NCBI GenBank assembly: GCA_019746135.1
Contig: JAIESI010000058.1
Location: 1-33,118, forward strand
DNA length: 33,118 nt
Direction of reading: 5' to 3'
From: Xanthobacteraceae bacterium
GTDB lineage: Bacteria; Pseudomonadota; Alphaproteobacteria; Rhizobiales; Xanthobacteraceae
This document shows, in pieces, positions 15,720 to 23,738 of this stretch. Within the stretch, counting starts at the first letter, position 1; each line of letters opens with the position of its first letter. The position numbers and the translations under genes were made by a program. The notes beneath the pieces were generated by a model. That model worked only from the letters and a program-made list of their open reading frames with translations. It did not search any database and was not told the origin of the DNA.

Positions 15720-16432
15720 ACCAGCGCGATCCGCACCCGGCGGTTCTGCTTGCCCTTCTTTTCGACCTGGGTGACGCGCACGGCCCCGATTTCGCCCGTG
15801 GCGCGCACGTGGGTGCCGCCGCAGGGCTGCAGGTCCAGGCCCGCGATCTCGATGAGCCGCACCCGGCCGGTGCCCATCGGCGGCTTGACCGACATGGTCT
15901 TGACCAGGCCGGGATTGGCTTCGAGCTCGGTGTCGGTGATCCAGCGGCTGGTGACGGCGGCATTGGCTGCGATCATCTCGGCGAGTTTCGCGGTGATCGC
16001 GTCCTTGTCGAGGCCGGCTTCGGGAATATCGAAGTCGAGCCGGCTTTCGGTCTCGCCGATCGAGCCGCCGGTGACCGGGTAGGGCAGCACCGCGGAGAGA
16101 AGATGCAGCGCCGTGTGCATGCGCATGCGGGCATGGCGGATCGGCCAGTCGATCGCCGCGGTCACGGTGTCGCCAACGGCAAGCGCAGGCGAACCGGGCG
16201 GCGGCACATGAGCAATCTCGGTCTTGCCGGGATCGGTGAACACCACATTGGCGACCGGGAACGCCGCGCCGGACTTGGCCACCAGCGAGCCCTTGTCGGC
16301 GGGCTGGCCGCCGGAGGCCGCGTAGAACACGGTGCGGTCGAGCACGATGCCGCCGTCGGGCGCGACGGCGACGACCTTCGCCTCGCAGTCCCTCAGGTAG
16401 GAATCCTCGCGGAACAGGCAGTCGGTGGGCAT
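15716..16432 (-). CDS. alaX: AlaX-type alanyl-tRNA editing protein
   Basis: A 238-residue free-standing homologue of the AlaRS editing domain. It hydrolyses tRNA(Ala) mischarged with serine (or glycine) in the cytoplasm. The Zn site is intact: His106 and His110 in HTALHLL, with Cys204 and His208 in CGGTH. The Gly-rich SGGQPADKG motif (40-48) is also present, and the C-terminal strand VEKKGKQNRRVRI is typical of AlaX-M. The stop overlaps the convergent ABM-like gene by 4 bases. An intergenic repeat lies between this gene and cysK upstream. No part looks damaged. Confidence 0.92.
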   Translation of the reverse strand: MPTDCLFREDSYLRDCEAKVVAVAPDGGIVLDRTVFYAASGGQPADKGSLVAKSGAAFPVANVVFTDPGKTEIAHVPPPGSPALAVGDTVTAAIDWPIRHARMRMHTALHLLSAVLPYPVTGGSIGETESRLDFDIPEAGLDKDAITAKLAEMIAANAAVTSRWITDTELEANPGLVKTMSVKPPMGTGRVRLIEIAGLDLQPCGGTHVRATGEIGAVRVTQVEKKGKQNRRVRIALV

Positions 16433-16468
16433 GCCTCAACTTAGCGAATTGTAAGAAGTCTCTCCATG

Positions 16469-16610
16469 GTCATTCCGGGGCGCTCGCGTCAGCGAGCGAA
16501 CCCGGAATCCATAACCACTGCTGCGGCGTATGGAGTCCGGGCCCACGCGCTGCGCGCGTGTCCCGGAATGACGGCGGAGGACCTTGCAGGCGTCCGCGCC
16601 CCGGAATGAC
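16469..16610. repeat. Dispersed palindromic repeat, copy 2
   Basis: Arms seen: GTCATTCCGGGG (16469-16480), CCCGGAATCCATA (16501-16513), TATGGAGTCCGGG (16529-16541), CCCGGAATGAC (16562-16572) and an extra CCCCGGAATGAC (16599-16610). Perfect GC hairpins fill the intervals, for example CGCTCGCG-TCA-GCGAGCG. The centre between the two CCATA arms matches the reverse complement of the copy near base 150, so the two copies are inverted relative to each other. The element sits between cysK and alaX (same strand) and could shape their shared mRNA. Confidence 0.85.
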
Positions 16611-16615
16611 CGCGG

Positions 16616-17656
16616 CTAAACCTTCTCGAACGGGATTTCGATGTCCGGCCTTTTCTCGATCCAGGCCGGGACGGGGAGCTTCTTCGAACGCAGGAATTCC
16701 GGGTTGAACAGCTTCGACTGGTAGCGGGTGCCGCTGTCGGCGAGCACGGTGACGATGACCTTGCCGGGGCCCAATTCCTTGGCGAGCCTGATCGCGCCCG
16801 CGACGTTGATCCCTGAGGAGCCGCCAAGGCACAGCCCTTCGTGCTCCAGGAGATCGAAGATCACCGGCACGGCCTCCTCGTCGGGAATGAGATAGGCCTT
16901 GTCCACCTTGATGTCGTCGATAATGCGCGTGACGCGGCCGAGCCCGATGCCCTCGGTGATCGAGCCGCCTTCGGTCGCCTTCGCCTCGCCGGTGGTGAAC
17001 AGGTTGTACATCGCCGCGCCGCGCGGATCGGCACAGCCGATGACGATGTCCTTTTTCTCTTCGCGCAGATAGATCGAAACGCCGGCGAGCGTGCCGCCGG
17101 TGCCGATCGAGCAGATGAAGGCATCGACCTTGCCCTGCGTCTCGTCGAGGATTTCCGGGCCGGTCGAAAGATAGTGGGCGAGGCGATTGTCGCGGTTGTT
17201 CCACTGGTCGGCGAACAGCACCCCGTTCTTCTCGGTCTTGCGCAACTGGTCGGCGAGGCGGCGCGCCACGTGCTGGTAGTTGTTCGGATTGCTGTAGGGC
17301 AGTGCCGGCACCTCGATCAGCTCGGCGCCACAGAGCCGCAGCATGTCCTTCTTTTCCTGGCTCTGGGTGTTGGGGATGACGATCAGCGTGCGATAGCCGC
17401 GCGCCGCCGCAACGACCGCGAGCCCGATGCCGGTGTTGCCTGCGGTGCCCTCGACCACGAGTCCGCCGGGCTTCAGCTCGCCGCGCTTCTCGGCCTCCAA
17501 AATCATCTGCCGGCCGGGGCGGTCCTTCACCGAGCCGCCGGGATTCATGAACTCGGCCTTGCCGAGAATGGTGCAGCCGGTCAGCGCCGACGCGCGCTCG
17601 AGCTTGATCAGCGGCGTATGGCCAATGGCGTCGACGACGCTGTCGCGGATTTGCAT
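16616..17656 (-). CDS. cysK: Cysteine synthase (O-acetylserine sulfhydrylase family)
   Basis: A 346-residue PLP enzyme making cysteine from O-acetylserine and sulfide. Schiff-base Lys44 lies in NPGGSVKDR. The PLP-phosphate loop GTGGTLAG (185-192) and the C-terminal GGSSGINVAGA are intact. Two points differ from enteric CysK: the substrate loop reads TAGNTG (71-76) instead of TSGNTG, and the protein is about 25-35 residues longer, with an extended C-terminus that includes PAWIEKRP. Both point to a CysK-like subgroup, so the exact sulfur donor is less certain. It is divergent from the amine oxidase gene over 105 bases and upstream of alaX, separated by a repeat. Confidence 0.88.
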   Translation of the reverse strand: MQIRDSVVDAIGHTPLIKLERASALTGCTILGKAEFMNPGGSVKDRPGRQMILEAEKRGELKPGGLVVEGTAGNTGIGLAVVAAARGYRTLIVIPNTQSQEKKDMLRLCGAELIEVPALPYSNPNNYQHVARRLADQLRKTEKNGVLFADQWNNRDNRLAHYLSTGPEILDETQGKVDAFICSIGTGGTLAGVSIYLREEKKDIVIGCADPRGAAMYNLFTTGEAKATEGGSITEGIGLGRVTRIIDDIKVDKAYLIPDEEAVPVIFDLLEHEGLCLGGSSGINVAGAIRLAKELGPGKVIVTVLADSGTRYQSKLFNPEFLRSKKLPVPAWIEKRPDIEIPFEKV

Positions 17657-17761
17657 GGTTTTCCGGCCTTGTTTCGCCCGAAAGAACGTAGTGGAGGCCA
17701 CCTTTGCGGACAAGGCCGCGCGACTCGTGAGAAAAACCTGCTCCGGATCGGGAGAACGGCG

Positions 17762-19372
17762 ATGGCGATCACGCGTCGGAAGCTGATCAACGCTATGGCG
17801 CGTCTCGGCGGCGCTGCGGCCGTGTACGAGGCGCTCACCGCCTGGGAATTTCTTAAAGCCCCGCCGGCGATGGCCGCGCCGTTCGAGCTTGCGAGGAATT
17901 CCGGCGGCGGCAAGACGGTGGCGATTTTGGGCGCGGGCGTGGCCGGGCTTTGCGCGGCCTATGAGCTCGATCGTGCGGGGTACGACTGCACGGTGCTCGA
18001 GGCGAGCAACCGCGCCGGCGGGCGCAGCCTGACGCTGCGCCGCGGCGACACGGTTCGCGAGCTCAACGGCCCGCTGCAGCACTGCCGCTTCGACGAAGGG
18101 CTGTGGTTCAACGCCGGGCCCGGCCGCATCCCGCACCATCATGTGCACGTGATCGACTATTGCCGCCGGTTCGGCGTGGCGCTGCAGCCCTACATCTTCA
18201 CCAGCCGCGCGAACCTCGTGCACACGGGCCTTCTCGGCAACGGCCGCACCATGCAGCTGCGCCGCGTCTACTACGACCTTCAGGGGCAGATTGCCGAACT
18301 GCTCGACAAATGTGCGGTGAAGCCCGGCATGGACCTGCCGATCTCGCCGAACGAGCTCGCCACCTTCCGCGACATGCTGTCGAAATTCGGCGATCTCACG
18401 AAGATCGAGCGCGAAGGCCAGACCGCTTATGTCTATCGCAACGGGTTCGGCCGTGCCGGCTTTGAGGTGGAGCCGGGGCTCGCCAACGAGCCGGGCCGGC
18501 CGCTGAGCCCGATGGCGCTCGACGAGATTCTGCGCTCGAACGTCTGGAACGACTACATCTTCCGCGACGCCGAATATTTCTGGCAGACCTCGCTGCTCGA
18601 ACCGGTCGGCGGCATGGACAACTTCTTCAAGGGGTTCCTGCGGCAGCCGGCGCGCAAGGGCGGCGTTGTCGGCAAGCTGGTGCGCACCGGCGCCAAGGTC
18701 ACGGCGATCGAGGTGACGGCGGACAAGGTGGCGGTCGCCTATGAGCAGGGCGGCAAGGCACGAGTGCTTGCGGCCGACTATTGCATCTCGACCATTCCCG
18801 CACCGATTTTCGCGAGACTGAAGACCAACCTGCCGGCGGCCTATATGGACGCGGCCGCGAAATTGCCGGTGCAGGACGCGGGCAAGGTCGGCTGGCAGGC
18901 CGAGCGGTTTTGGGAAACCAAAGACCGGATCTACGGCGGTATCTCCTGGACCACCGATGTCATCACCCAGATCTGGTACCCGTCGAGCGGATTCCTCAGC
19001 CGCAAGGGCGCGCTCACCGGCGCCTACATGTATGGCGCGGCCGCCGCGCGCTTCAACGCGCAGCCGGTGACGGAGCGGCTGCGCGTTGCGAAGGAGCAGG
19101 GCGACAAGCTGCACGACGGCTATTCGAAATATGTCGAGCATGGTCTCGCCATCGGCTGGAGCAACATCGAGTTCCAGCGGATGGCCTGGGCGAGCGAAGG
19201 CGCTCCGGCGTTCGCCGACAACGCCAAGGTGCTGTCGGAGCCGCAGGGCCGCTTCCATATGGCCGGCGATCAGCTCACCTATTGGAGCGCCTGGCAGGAG
19301 GGCGCGCTGATCAGCGCGCAGGCTGCGGTCGCTTGGATCGACCGGATGGCGAACGCGACAAAGCGCGGCTAG
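17762..19372 (+). CDS. Tat-exported flavin amine oxidase
   Basis: A 536-residue FAD enzyme of the monoamine/L-amino-acid oxidase superfamily. It oxidises an amine to an imine with release of H2O2, or passes electrons to another acceptor. The N-terminus MAITRRKLINAMARLGGAA is a twin-arginine signal, so it acts folded in the periplasm. The FAD motifs are clear: GAGVAG (57-62), Glu80, the GGR of SNRAGGR (86-88), and the C-terminal FHMAGDQLTYWSAWQEGA. A GGGAGAA sequence precedes the ATG. It is divergent from cysK and ends at a double-hairpin repeat. The substrate is not predictable from sequence; L-amino acids or a polyamine are possible. Confidence 0.88.
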   Translation: MAITRRKLINAMARLGGAAAVYEALTAWEFLKAPPAMAAPFELARNSGGGKTVAILGAGVAGLCAAYELDRAGYDCTVLEASNRAGGRSLTLRRGDTVRELNGPLQHCRFDEGLWFNAGPGRIPHHHVHVIDYCRRFGVALQPYIFTSRANLVHTGLLGNGRTMQLRRVYYDLQGQIAELLDKCAVKPGMDLPISPNELATFRDMLSKFGDLTKIEREGQTAYVYRNGFGRAGFEVEPGLANEPGRPLSPMALDEILRSNVWNDYIFRDAEYFWQTSLLEPVGGMDNFFKGFLRQPARKGGVVGKLVRTGAKVTAIEVTADKVAVAYEQGGKARVLAADYCISTIPAPIFARLKTNLPAAYMDAAAKLPVQDAGKVGWQAERFWETKDRIYGGISWTTDVITQIWYPSSGFLSRKGALTGAYMYGAAAARFNAQPVTERLRVAKEQGDKLHDGYSKYVEHGLAIGWSNIEFQRMAWASEGAPAFADNAKVLSEPQGRFHMAGDQLTYWSAWQEGALISAQAAVAWIDRMANATKRG

Positions 19373-19473
19373 AGCATGATCCCGAAAAGTGTGAAGCGGT
19401 TTTCGGAAAAGATCATGCTCAAACAACAAGCTAAAGCGGGATGACGATTCGAAGAAAAGTCATCCCGCTTTAG
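19372..19473. repeat. Double-hairpin intergenic repeat between convergent genes
   Basis: Two back-to-back palindromes: GAGCATGATC (19372-19381) with GATCATGCTC (19411-19420), then CTAAAGCGGGATGAC (19431-19445) with GTCATCCCGCTTTAG (19459-19473), both perfect. The first stem continues imperfectly through CCGAAAA/TTTTCGG. I recognise this as a dispersed element of Bradyrhizobium-like genomes (general knowledge). It fills the whole space between the amine oxidase stop and the convergent hydrolase stop, so it probably acts as a bidirectional transcript end. Confidence 0.85.
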
Positions 19474-20532
19474 TCAGCGAGCCAGCTGCGTCGCCATCCA
19501 ATCAGCCGATTGATTTCGGTATTTGTAGAACCGGTTGTGGGCCACGTGGTTGCCGTCTTCGATGAGCAGCAACGTCGTGGGACCGCGCGCCTCGTCGGCC
19601 AGCCGCTGCGCGTCTTCGGGCGGGCAAAGCCGGTCGAGGCCGGCCGCAATGACGAACAGAGGGCATTCGATCTTCCCGGCGACGCCTTCCAAGGACAGCT
19701 CGAATGCCTTCCGATGCGCTTCGGCTTCAGTGGCGCTATGGCTGCGCCGGACATAGGCGGCGCGCGTGAGGTCCGGCAGCTTGTCCCAGAGCGCGCCCCA
19801 ATTGTAAGGGCCGCAGTTGGCGATGCAGGCCCTGATCCGCTTTTCGAAGGCCGCTGATCGCGGGGCGTAGTACCCGCCGAGGCTGATACCCCAGATGCCG
19901 ATGCGGGTGACGTCGACGTCATCGCGGCCGCTGAGCCAGTCGATGACCGGACCGGCGACGTTCTCGTAGTCGGGCCGGATCGGAAAGTCGTACTTGGCTT
20001 CACCCTGTCCGGGTCCGTCGAAAGCGAGGATGGCCATGCCGCGGCGAAGGAAATTGTCTTGAAAGGTCGTCAGTTCCTCCTTCGTCGAGTCGAGTCCCAT
20101 GGTCATCAGGACGATCGGAGGCCGTGCCACGCCGCGCGGCCGGCGCAGCACACCGGCAAGCTCCTTGCCCTCGTATGGAATGAGAACGCGCTCGCCTGGC
20201 GGATCGAGATGCGGCAATGCGAGATTCAGGCATTCGACGGCACGCGCGTGAGCCGCCCGCATCTGCTGCATGTCCTCGACGAACAGGTATTTTGCGAAGT
20301 GATAAGATGCGGCCGCGCGCGTCAGATGATCGGCCGCGCTGACGAAGCAGCTCTCCGCGAGAGCCTGCCGTCCAAGGTCCTCGTGCACGCCGGCGCGGGC
20401 CGACCAGGCTCGGCACCAATCCTCCCAGCGCTCCAGCGAGTTGAGGACATCATGGAAATCGCTGGCGGCCACGCCGTTGACGGTGAAGCGTGAAAGCCAG
20501 TTCACGGCATGCTTGATGCGAGGATCGGTCAC
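19474..20532 (-). CDS. Alpha/beta hydrolase with helical N-terminal domain
   Basis: A 352-residue cytoplasmic serine hydrolase. Residues 1-110 are a helical domain; residues 115-350 are the alpha/beta core with nucleophile Ser217 (GISLG), Asp300 (GLDRLCPPED) and His329 (GNHVAHN). This architecture resembles FrsA-like esterases and 2,6-dihydroxypseudooxynicotine hydrolase, a C-C bond hydrolase of nicotine breakdown, so cleavage of a C-C or ester bond in a ring-opened product is plausible. The start is GTG at 20532 with a weak AAGAGA upstream. It is the last gene of the minus-strand catabolic cluster, 89 bases after the Bug gene. The substrate is unknown. Confidence 0.85.
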   Translation of the reverse strand: MTDPRIKHAVNWLSRFTVNGVAASDFHDVLNSLERWEDWCRAWSARAGVHEDLGRQALAESCFVSAADHLTRAAASYHFAKYLFVEDMQQMRAAHARAVECLNLALPHLDPPGERVLIPYEGKELAGVLRRPRGVARPPIVLMTMGLDSTKEELTTFQDNFLRRGMAILAFDGPGQGEAKYDFPIRPDYENVAGPVIDWLSGRDDVDVTRIGIWGISLGGYYAPRSAAFEKRIRACIANCGPYNWGALWDKLPDLTRAAYVRRSHSATEAEAHRKAFELSLEGVAGKIECPLFVIAAGLDRLCPPEDAQRLADEARGPTTLLLIEDGNHVAHNRFYKYRNQSADWMATQLAR

Positions 20533-20621
20533 GGCGTCTCTTTGATGAGTTGGAGCTTGGCGTGGCGCGGAGCCGCCTCAACGAGCGGCCCCGGTGGTGT
20601 TCTTTGCTTGCGCGGCCCGGG

Positions 20622-21611
20622 TCAGTTGCCGCGCAGGTTGGCCTTGGCAATCACCTGCTTCCATTGCCCCAGTTCATGGGCGACCTGCTTCTGCAAGTCT
20701 TGCGGCGTGGAGGTCGCAGGGGTGACGCTGAATGCGGCAAACTTCGCCTCCAGGCTCGGGTCCGCAAGCGCCTTCAGAATGGCGTCGCGCACCTTCTCGA
20801 CGATGGCGGGCGGCAACTTGGGAGGCCCGACCACGGCGGCCCAGGCCTGAACATCGAAATCCTTCAGCGAGGCCAGCCCGCTCTCGCTCGCAGCGGGAAC
20901 ATCGGGAATCTGCTTGATCCGCGTCTTTCCGGTGACGGCGAGGGCCTTGAGCTTGTTGCTCTGGACCAGCGACAGCGACGTGCCGACCGAGGCGACCATG
21001 AGCGAGATCTGGCCCGCCATGGTGTCGCGCATCGCATCGGCTGCGCCGGAGTACGGCACATGCTCCATGCGGATGCCCGAAAGCTGCTTCAGGTATTCGC
21101 CGGCGAGATGCCCGGAGCTGCCGATCCCGGCGCTGCCGTAGAAATACGGCCTGGCGCCGGGCGCCGTCGTCAGCTTCAGCAATCCGGCGAGATCGTTTGC
21201 CGGCAGCGACGGGTTGACGGCGAGCGACAACGGCGTCTCGATCACCTTGGTGATCGGGGTAAAGTCGTTCACCGGGTCGAAATTGGTGGTCGGGTTGAAT
21301 GCGGCGCCGAGCACGAGAGTGCCGTCGAGCACCATCATCAGCGTATGACCGTCCGGCGCGGCATCTGCCACTTGCCGGGCCGCAAGCGCTCCGGTTGCCC
21401 CGACCCGGTTCTCGATCACGACCGGCTGCCCCAGGACCTGCGACATGCCGGGCGCGATCAGCCTTGCCATCTGGTCGGCGAGCCCGCCGGGTGCGAGCCC
21501 GACGATCAGCTTGATCGGGCGGCTCGGATACTCCTGCGCGGTCGCCGCGCCGGCCATTGCGCAGGCCAGCGCGACGGCGATCATGCGGCCGAGGGCCCGT
21601 TTCATCATCAT
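20622..21611 (-). CDS. Bug-family (TctC-like) binding protein 2
   Basis: A 329-residue Bug-family extracytoplasmic binding protein. The signal peptide ends at ATA before Gln26, and the mature protein starts EYPSRPIKLIVGLAPGG. Three consecutive ATG codons (21611, 21608, 21605) are possible starts; the first is chosen for its AAGGAAAG ribosome-binding site. It is within the catabolic gene set, between the luciferase-like monooxygenase and the larger hydrolase, so it probably captures the compound or an intermediate the cluster degrades. No membrane components (TctAB) are nearby. It is distinct from the Bug protein at 11069 in sequence (GLAPGG versus PFPPGG). Confidence 0.9.
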   Translation of the reverse strand: MMMKRALGRMIAVALACAMAGAATAQEYPSRPIKLIVGLAPGGLADQMARLIAPGMSQVLGQPVVIENRVGATGALAARQVADAAPDGHTLMMVLDGTLVLGAAFNPTTNFDPVNDFTPITKVIETPLSLAVNPSLPANDLAGLLKLTTAPGARPYFYGSAGIGSSGHLAGEYLKQLSGIRMEHVPYSGAADAMRDTMAGQISLMVASVGTSLSLVQSNKLKALAVTGKTRIKQIPDVPAASESGLASLKDFDVQAWAAVVGPPKLPPAIVEKVRDAILKALADPSLEAKFAAFSVTPATSTPQDLQKQVAHELGQWKQVIAKANLRGN

Positions 21612-21674
21612 GCTTTCCTTCCCCTCACGGCCCTGCACCGGGCCATTATTTGCAGACTGCCTTCGCAACTGCCG

Positions 21675-22850
21675 TCAGTTGAACCCGAATTCGCCGTGCT
21701 GCTCCCGCGAAGCCTTCCGCAGCAGCGGCATCACGCTTTCCGCAAACCGCTCCATGCTCCGCCGGGTCATATCGGCCGGCATCGTGCCGAACTGCATCAT
21801 CGCCAGGAAATTTCCGAAGCCGATTTCCTTCTGGTAGCGGATCAGCCTGTCCGCGACCGTTTTGGCGCTGCCGCAGGTCATCATGCCGAGTTCGTTGGCT
21901 CGCCTGGTGTCGATCTTGTCGTGAGCCGCGGTCTTCGCGGCGACGATGCCTTTGGCCGATTGCCGGGACGCATAGCCCGGCGGCATCACCATCTCGAGCG
22001 GGATTTTCGAAAGGAATTCGTTGCGGAAGAACTCGTAGTGCGGCGCGCATTCCGCCAGGGCCTGCTCGTCGGTGTCGCCGACGTACAACGGCGTGGCCCA
22101 GCCGAGCTGGCGTGGATGATGCGTATAGCCGTAGGCCTGCGCGACGTCGCGATAGAGGTGCAGGTTCTTCTGCACCGCGCTGATCGCGCTGAAGGTTTGC
22201 AGATAGGTGTACTTGCGCGAAGGATCCGCGGCAAACTCGATGGTCTCACGGCTGCCTTGCGAGGGGATCCAGATCGGCGGATGCGGCTGCTGGTAGGGGC
22301 GCGGCCACACATTCACGTATTCGAAATGGTAGTGCCGGCTGTGCCACTCGAACGGACCGGGCTCGCTCCAGGCCCGAACGATCAGGTCATGGGCTTCGCG
22401 GAACCGTTCCAGCGACTGGGTCGGATTGACGCCGAACGCGTGATACTCGGCGCCGATGCCCCGCACGAATCCGGAGATCAATCGTCCGCGGGTGATGTTG
22501 TCGATCATCGCGTGTTCTTCGGCGATGGTGAACGGATGCGTCCGCAAGGGAAGCGCATTGCCGAGGATGGCGATCCGGCAGGTCTTCGTCCGGCGCGACA
22601 GCGCCGCGGCGGTGACGGCCGGCGAGGGCATCATGCCGTACGGCGTCTTGTGATGTTCGTTGACGCAAATGCCGTCGAATCCGAGCGTCTCGGCATATTC
22701 GAGCTCGTCGAGATAGCGGTTGTAGAGCTCCGCCCCCTGCTTCGGATCGTAGAGCTCGTTCGACAAGGTGACCCACGATGCCGGGTATTGCGCGGCCTTG
22801 GCGGTGTCGAGCGCGAGATACGGCATCAAGTGAAACATCAGGATGTTCAT
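21675..22850 (-). CDS. Luciferase-like (LLM) flavin-dependent monooxygenase
   Basis: A 391-residue bacterial-luciferase-family TIM-barrel enzyme. Typical features are YAETLGFDGICVNEHH (barrel strand 2 with a conserved Glu-His-His), GNALPLRTHPFTIAEE, the DNITRGRLISGFVRG segment, and the PPIWIPSQGS strand. It would use reduced flavin and O2 to hydroxylate or cleave an organic substrate, and a separate flavin reductase must supply FMNH2; none is encoded nearby. The gene starts inside the upstream hydrolase stop (ATGA overlap), so the two are translationally coupled. A GAGGA ribosome-binding site is present. The substrate is not predictable. Confidence 0.9.
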   Translation of the reverse strand: MNILMFHLMPYLALDTAKAAQYPASWVTLSNELYDPKQGAELYNRYLDELEYAETLGFDGICVNEHHKTPYGMMPSPAVTAAALSRRTKTCRIAILGNALPLRTHPFTIAEEHAMIDNITRGRLISGFVRGIGAEYHAFGVNPTQSLERFREAHDLIVRAWSEPGPFEWHSRHYHFEYVNVWPRPYQQPHPPIWIPSQGSRETIEFAADPSRKYTYLQTFSAISAVQKNLHLYRDVAQAYGYTHHPRQLGWATPLYVGDTDEQALAECAPHYEFFRNEFLSKIPLEMVMPPGYASRQSAKGIVAAKTAAHDKIDTRRANELGMMTCGSAKTVADRLIRYQKEIGFGNFLAMMQFGTMPADMTRRSMERFAESVMPLLRKASREQHGEFGFN

Positions 22851-23641
22851 GCCGCAGTCCTCACGGGAAGGTCGCCTTCGAATGCGCGGAGCAGGCGCAC
22901 AAGCTCGCCGCTTTTCTCCACGTGCGGCAGGTGCCCGCATTCGGGGATGATGTGGCTGGACGCGCCTGGAATCCGGCGGGCGAACTCCTGTGCGTATGCG
23001 GCCGGGAGCACCTTGTCGTCGGCGCCCCACACGATCTGCGTCGGCTTGTCGACTCGATGCAGCCATTTGGCCAGATGCGGGTCGAACAGCCTCGGCTCCC
23101 AGGCCAGCCGGGCAAACGTGTATTGGTTCTTCAGGACGGCATCGAGGTCGTCCGCCGTCGGCACTGCGGCGAGGGCGCGCTCGGCGTGCGCGGGATCGTG
23201 ATAGAGGTTTCGCACGCGCTCTTCGGCCGGCCACAGGAACACGTCGCCGCGCGACAAGCCCGGCACGTAGATGCCCGCGGGCGCCGCGAGGCTCAGGGCC
23301 GCGAGGCGTGAGCTGTTGCGGATCGCGATCTCGAGCGCGAGCCAGCCGCCGATCGAGCTGCCGACCACAAAGACATTCTCGAGCTTCATCTGCTCCAGAA
23401 AGTCCAGATAGAAGTAGGCGAGGTCGTGAATGTTCTCGAGCCAGTCGGGCTCGTCGGAGCGGCCGAAGCCGGGATGCTCCGGCGCGAGCACGTCGTAATG
23501 AGCGGCCAGCTCGGTCAGGAACGGCAGCACGGCGGGATCGGCATCGGCGCCGTGCAGGTAGAGCAGCGGTCGGCCTTTGCCGCCGCGCCTGAGCGCGATC
23601 CTGCAGCCGCGAATGTTCGGATTGGTTGTAATGAATTCCAC
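22847..23641 (-). CDS. Alpha/beta hydrolase, meta-cleavage hydrolase-like
   Basis: A 264-residue alpha/beta hydrolase with nucleophile Ser96 (VGSSIGGW), Asp209 (WGADDKVLP) and His237 (CGHLPHVE). The size and pattern match the meta-cleavage-product hydrolase, esterase and haloperoxidase-like group. The start is taken as GTG at 23641 because GGGAGGAG lies 7-8 bases upstream; an in-frame TTG at 23662 would put that ribosome-binding site inside the gene. It is the first gene of the minus-strand set and divergent from the LysR regulator. The downstream LLM gene overlaps it by 4 bases. Confidence 0.87.
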   Translation of the reverse strand: MEFITTNPNIRGCRIALRRGGKGRPLLYLHGADADPAVLPFLTELAAHYDVLAPEHPGFGRSDEPDWLENIHDLAYFYLDFLEQMKLENVFVVGSSIGGWLALEIAIRNSSRLAALSLAAPAGIYVPGLSRGDVFLWPAEERVRNLYHDPAHAERALAAVPTADDLDAVLKNQYTFARLAWEPRLFDPHLAKWLHRVDKPTQIVWGADDKVLPAAYAQEFARRIPGASSHIIPECGHLPHVEKSGELVRLLRAFEGDLPVRTAA

Positions 23642-23685
23642 GCGTGGCTCCTCCCGCGCCAATGCTTAGGAGGAAAGCAGGTCAA

Positions 23686-23731
23686 CAACAAATATATAGT
23701 TCGTTGCAGTTTGATACCCATTTTGTATATC
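23686..23731. promoter_or_regulatory. AT-rich divergent promoter/LysR operator candidate
   Basis: This stretch between the hydrolase (minus) and LysR (plus) genes is markedly AT-rich against a GC-rich background, with AATATATAG and TTTTGTATAT at its two ends. TTGCAG (23704-23709) and TATATC (23726-23731), 16 bases apart, could be -35/-10 elements for the LysR gene, but they would place the transcript start at about the ATG. Divergent LysR promoters typically overlap the operator. The exact binding site is not resolved. Confidence 0.4.
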
Positions 23732-23738
23732 TGGAGTC

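Noticed and set aside
20550..23201. Long plus-strand open frame antisense to the Bug, LLM and hydrolase genes
   Set aside because: Same high-GC antisense artefact; low-complexity Arg/Gly/His-rich product, no ribosome-binding site, and it crosses three well-supported genes.
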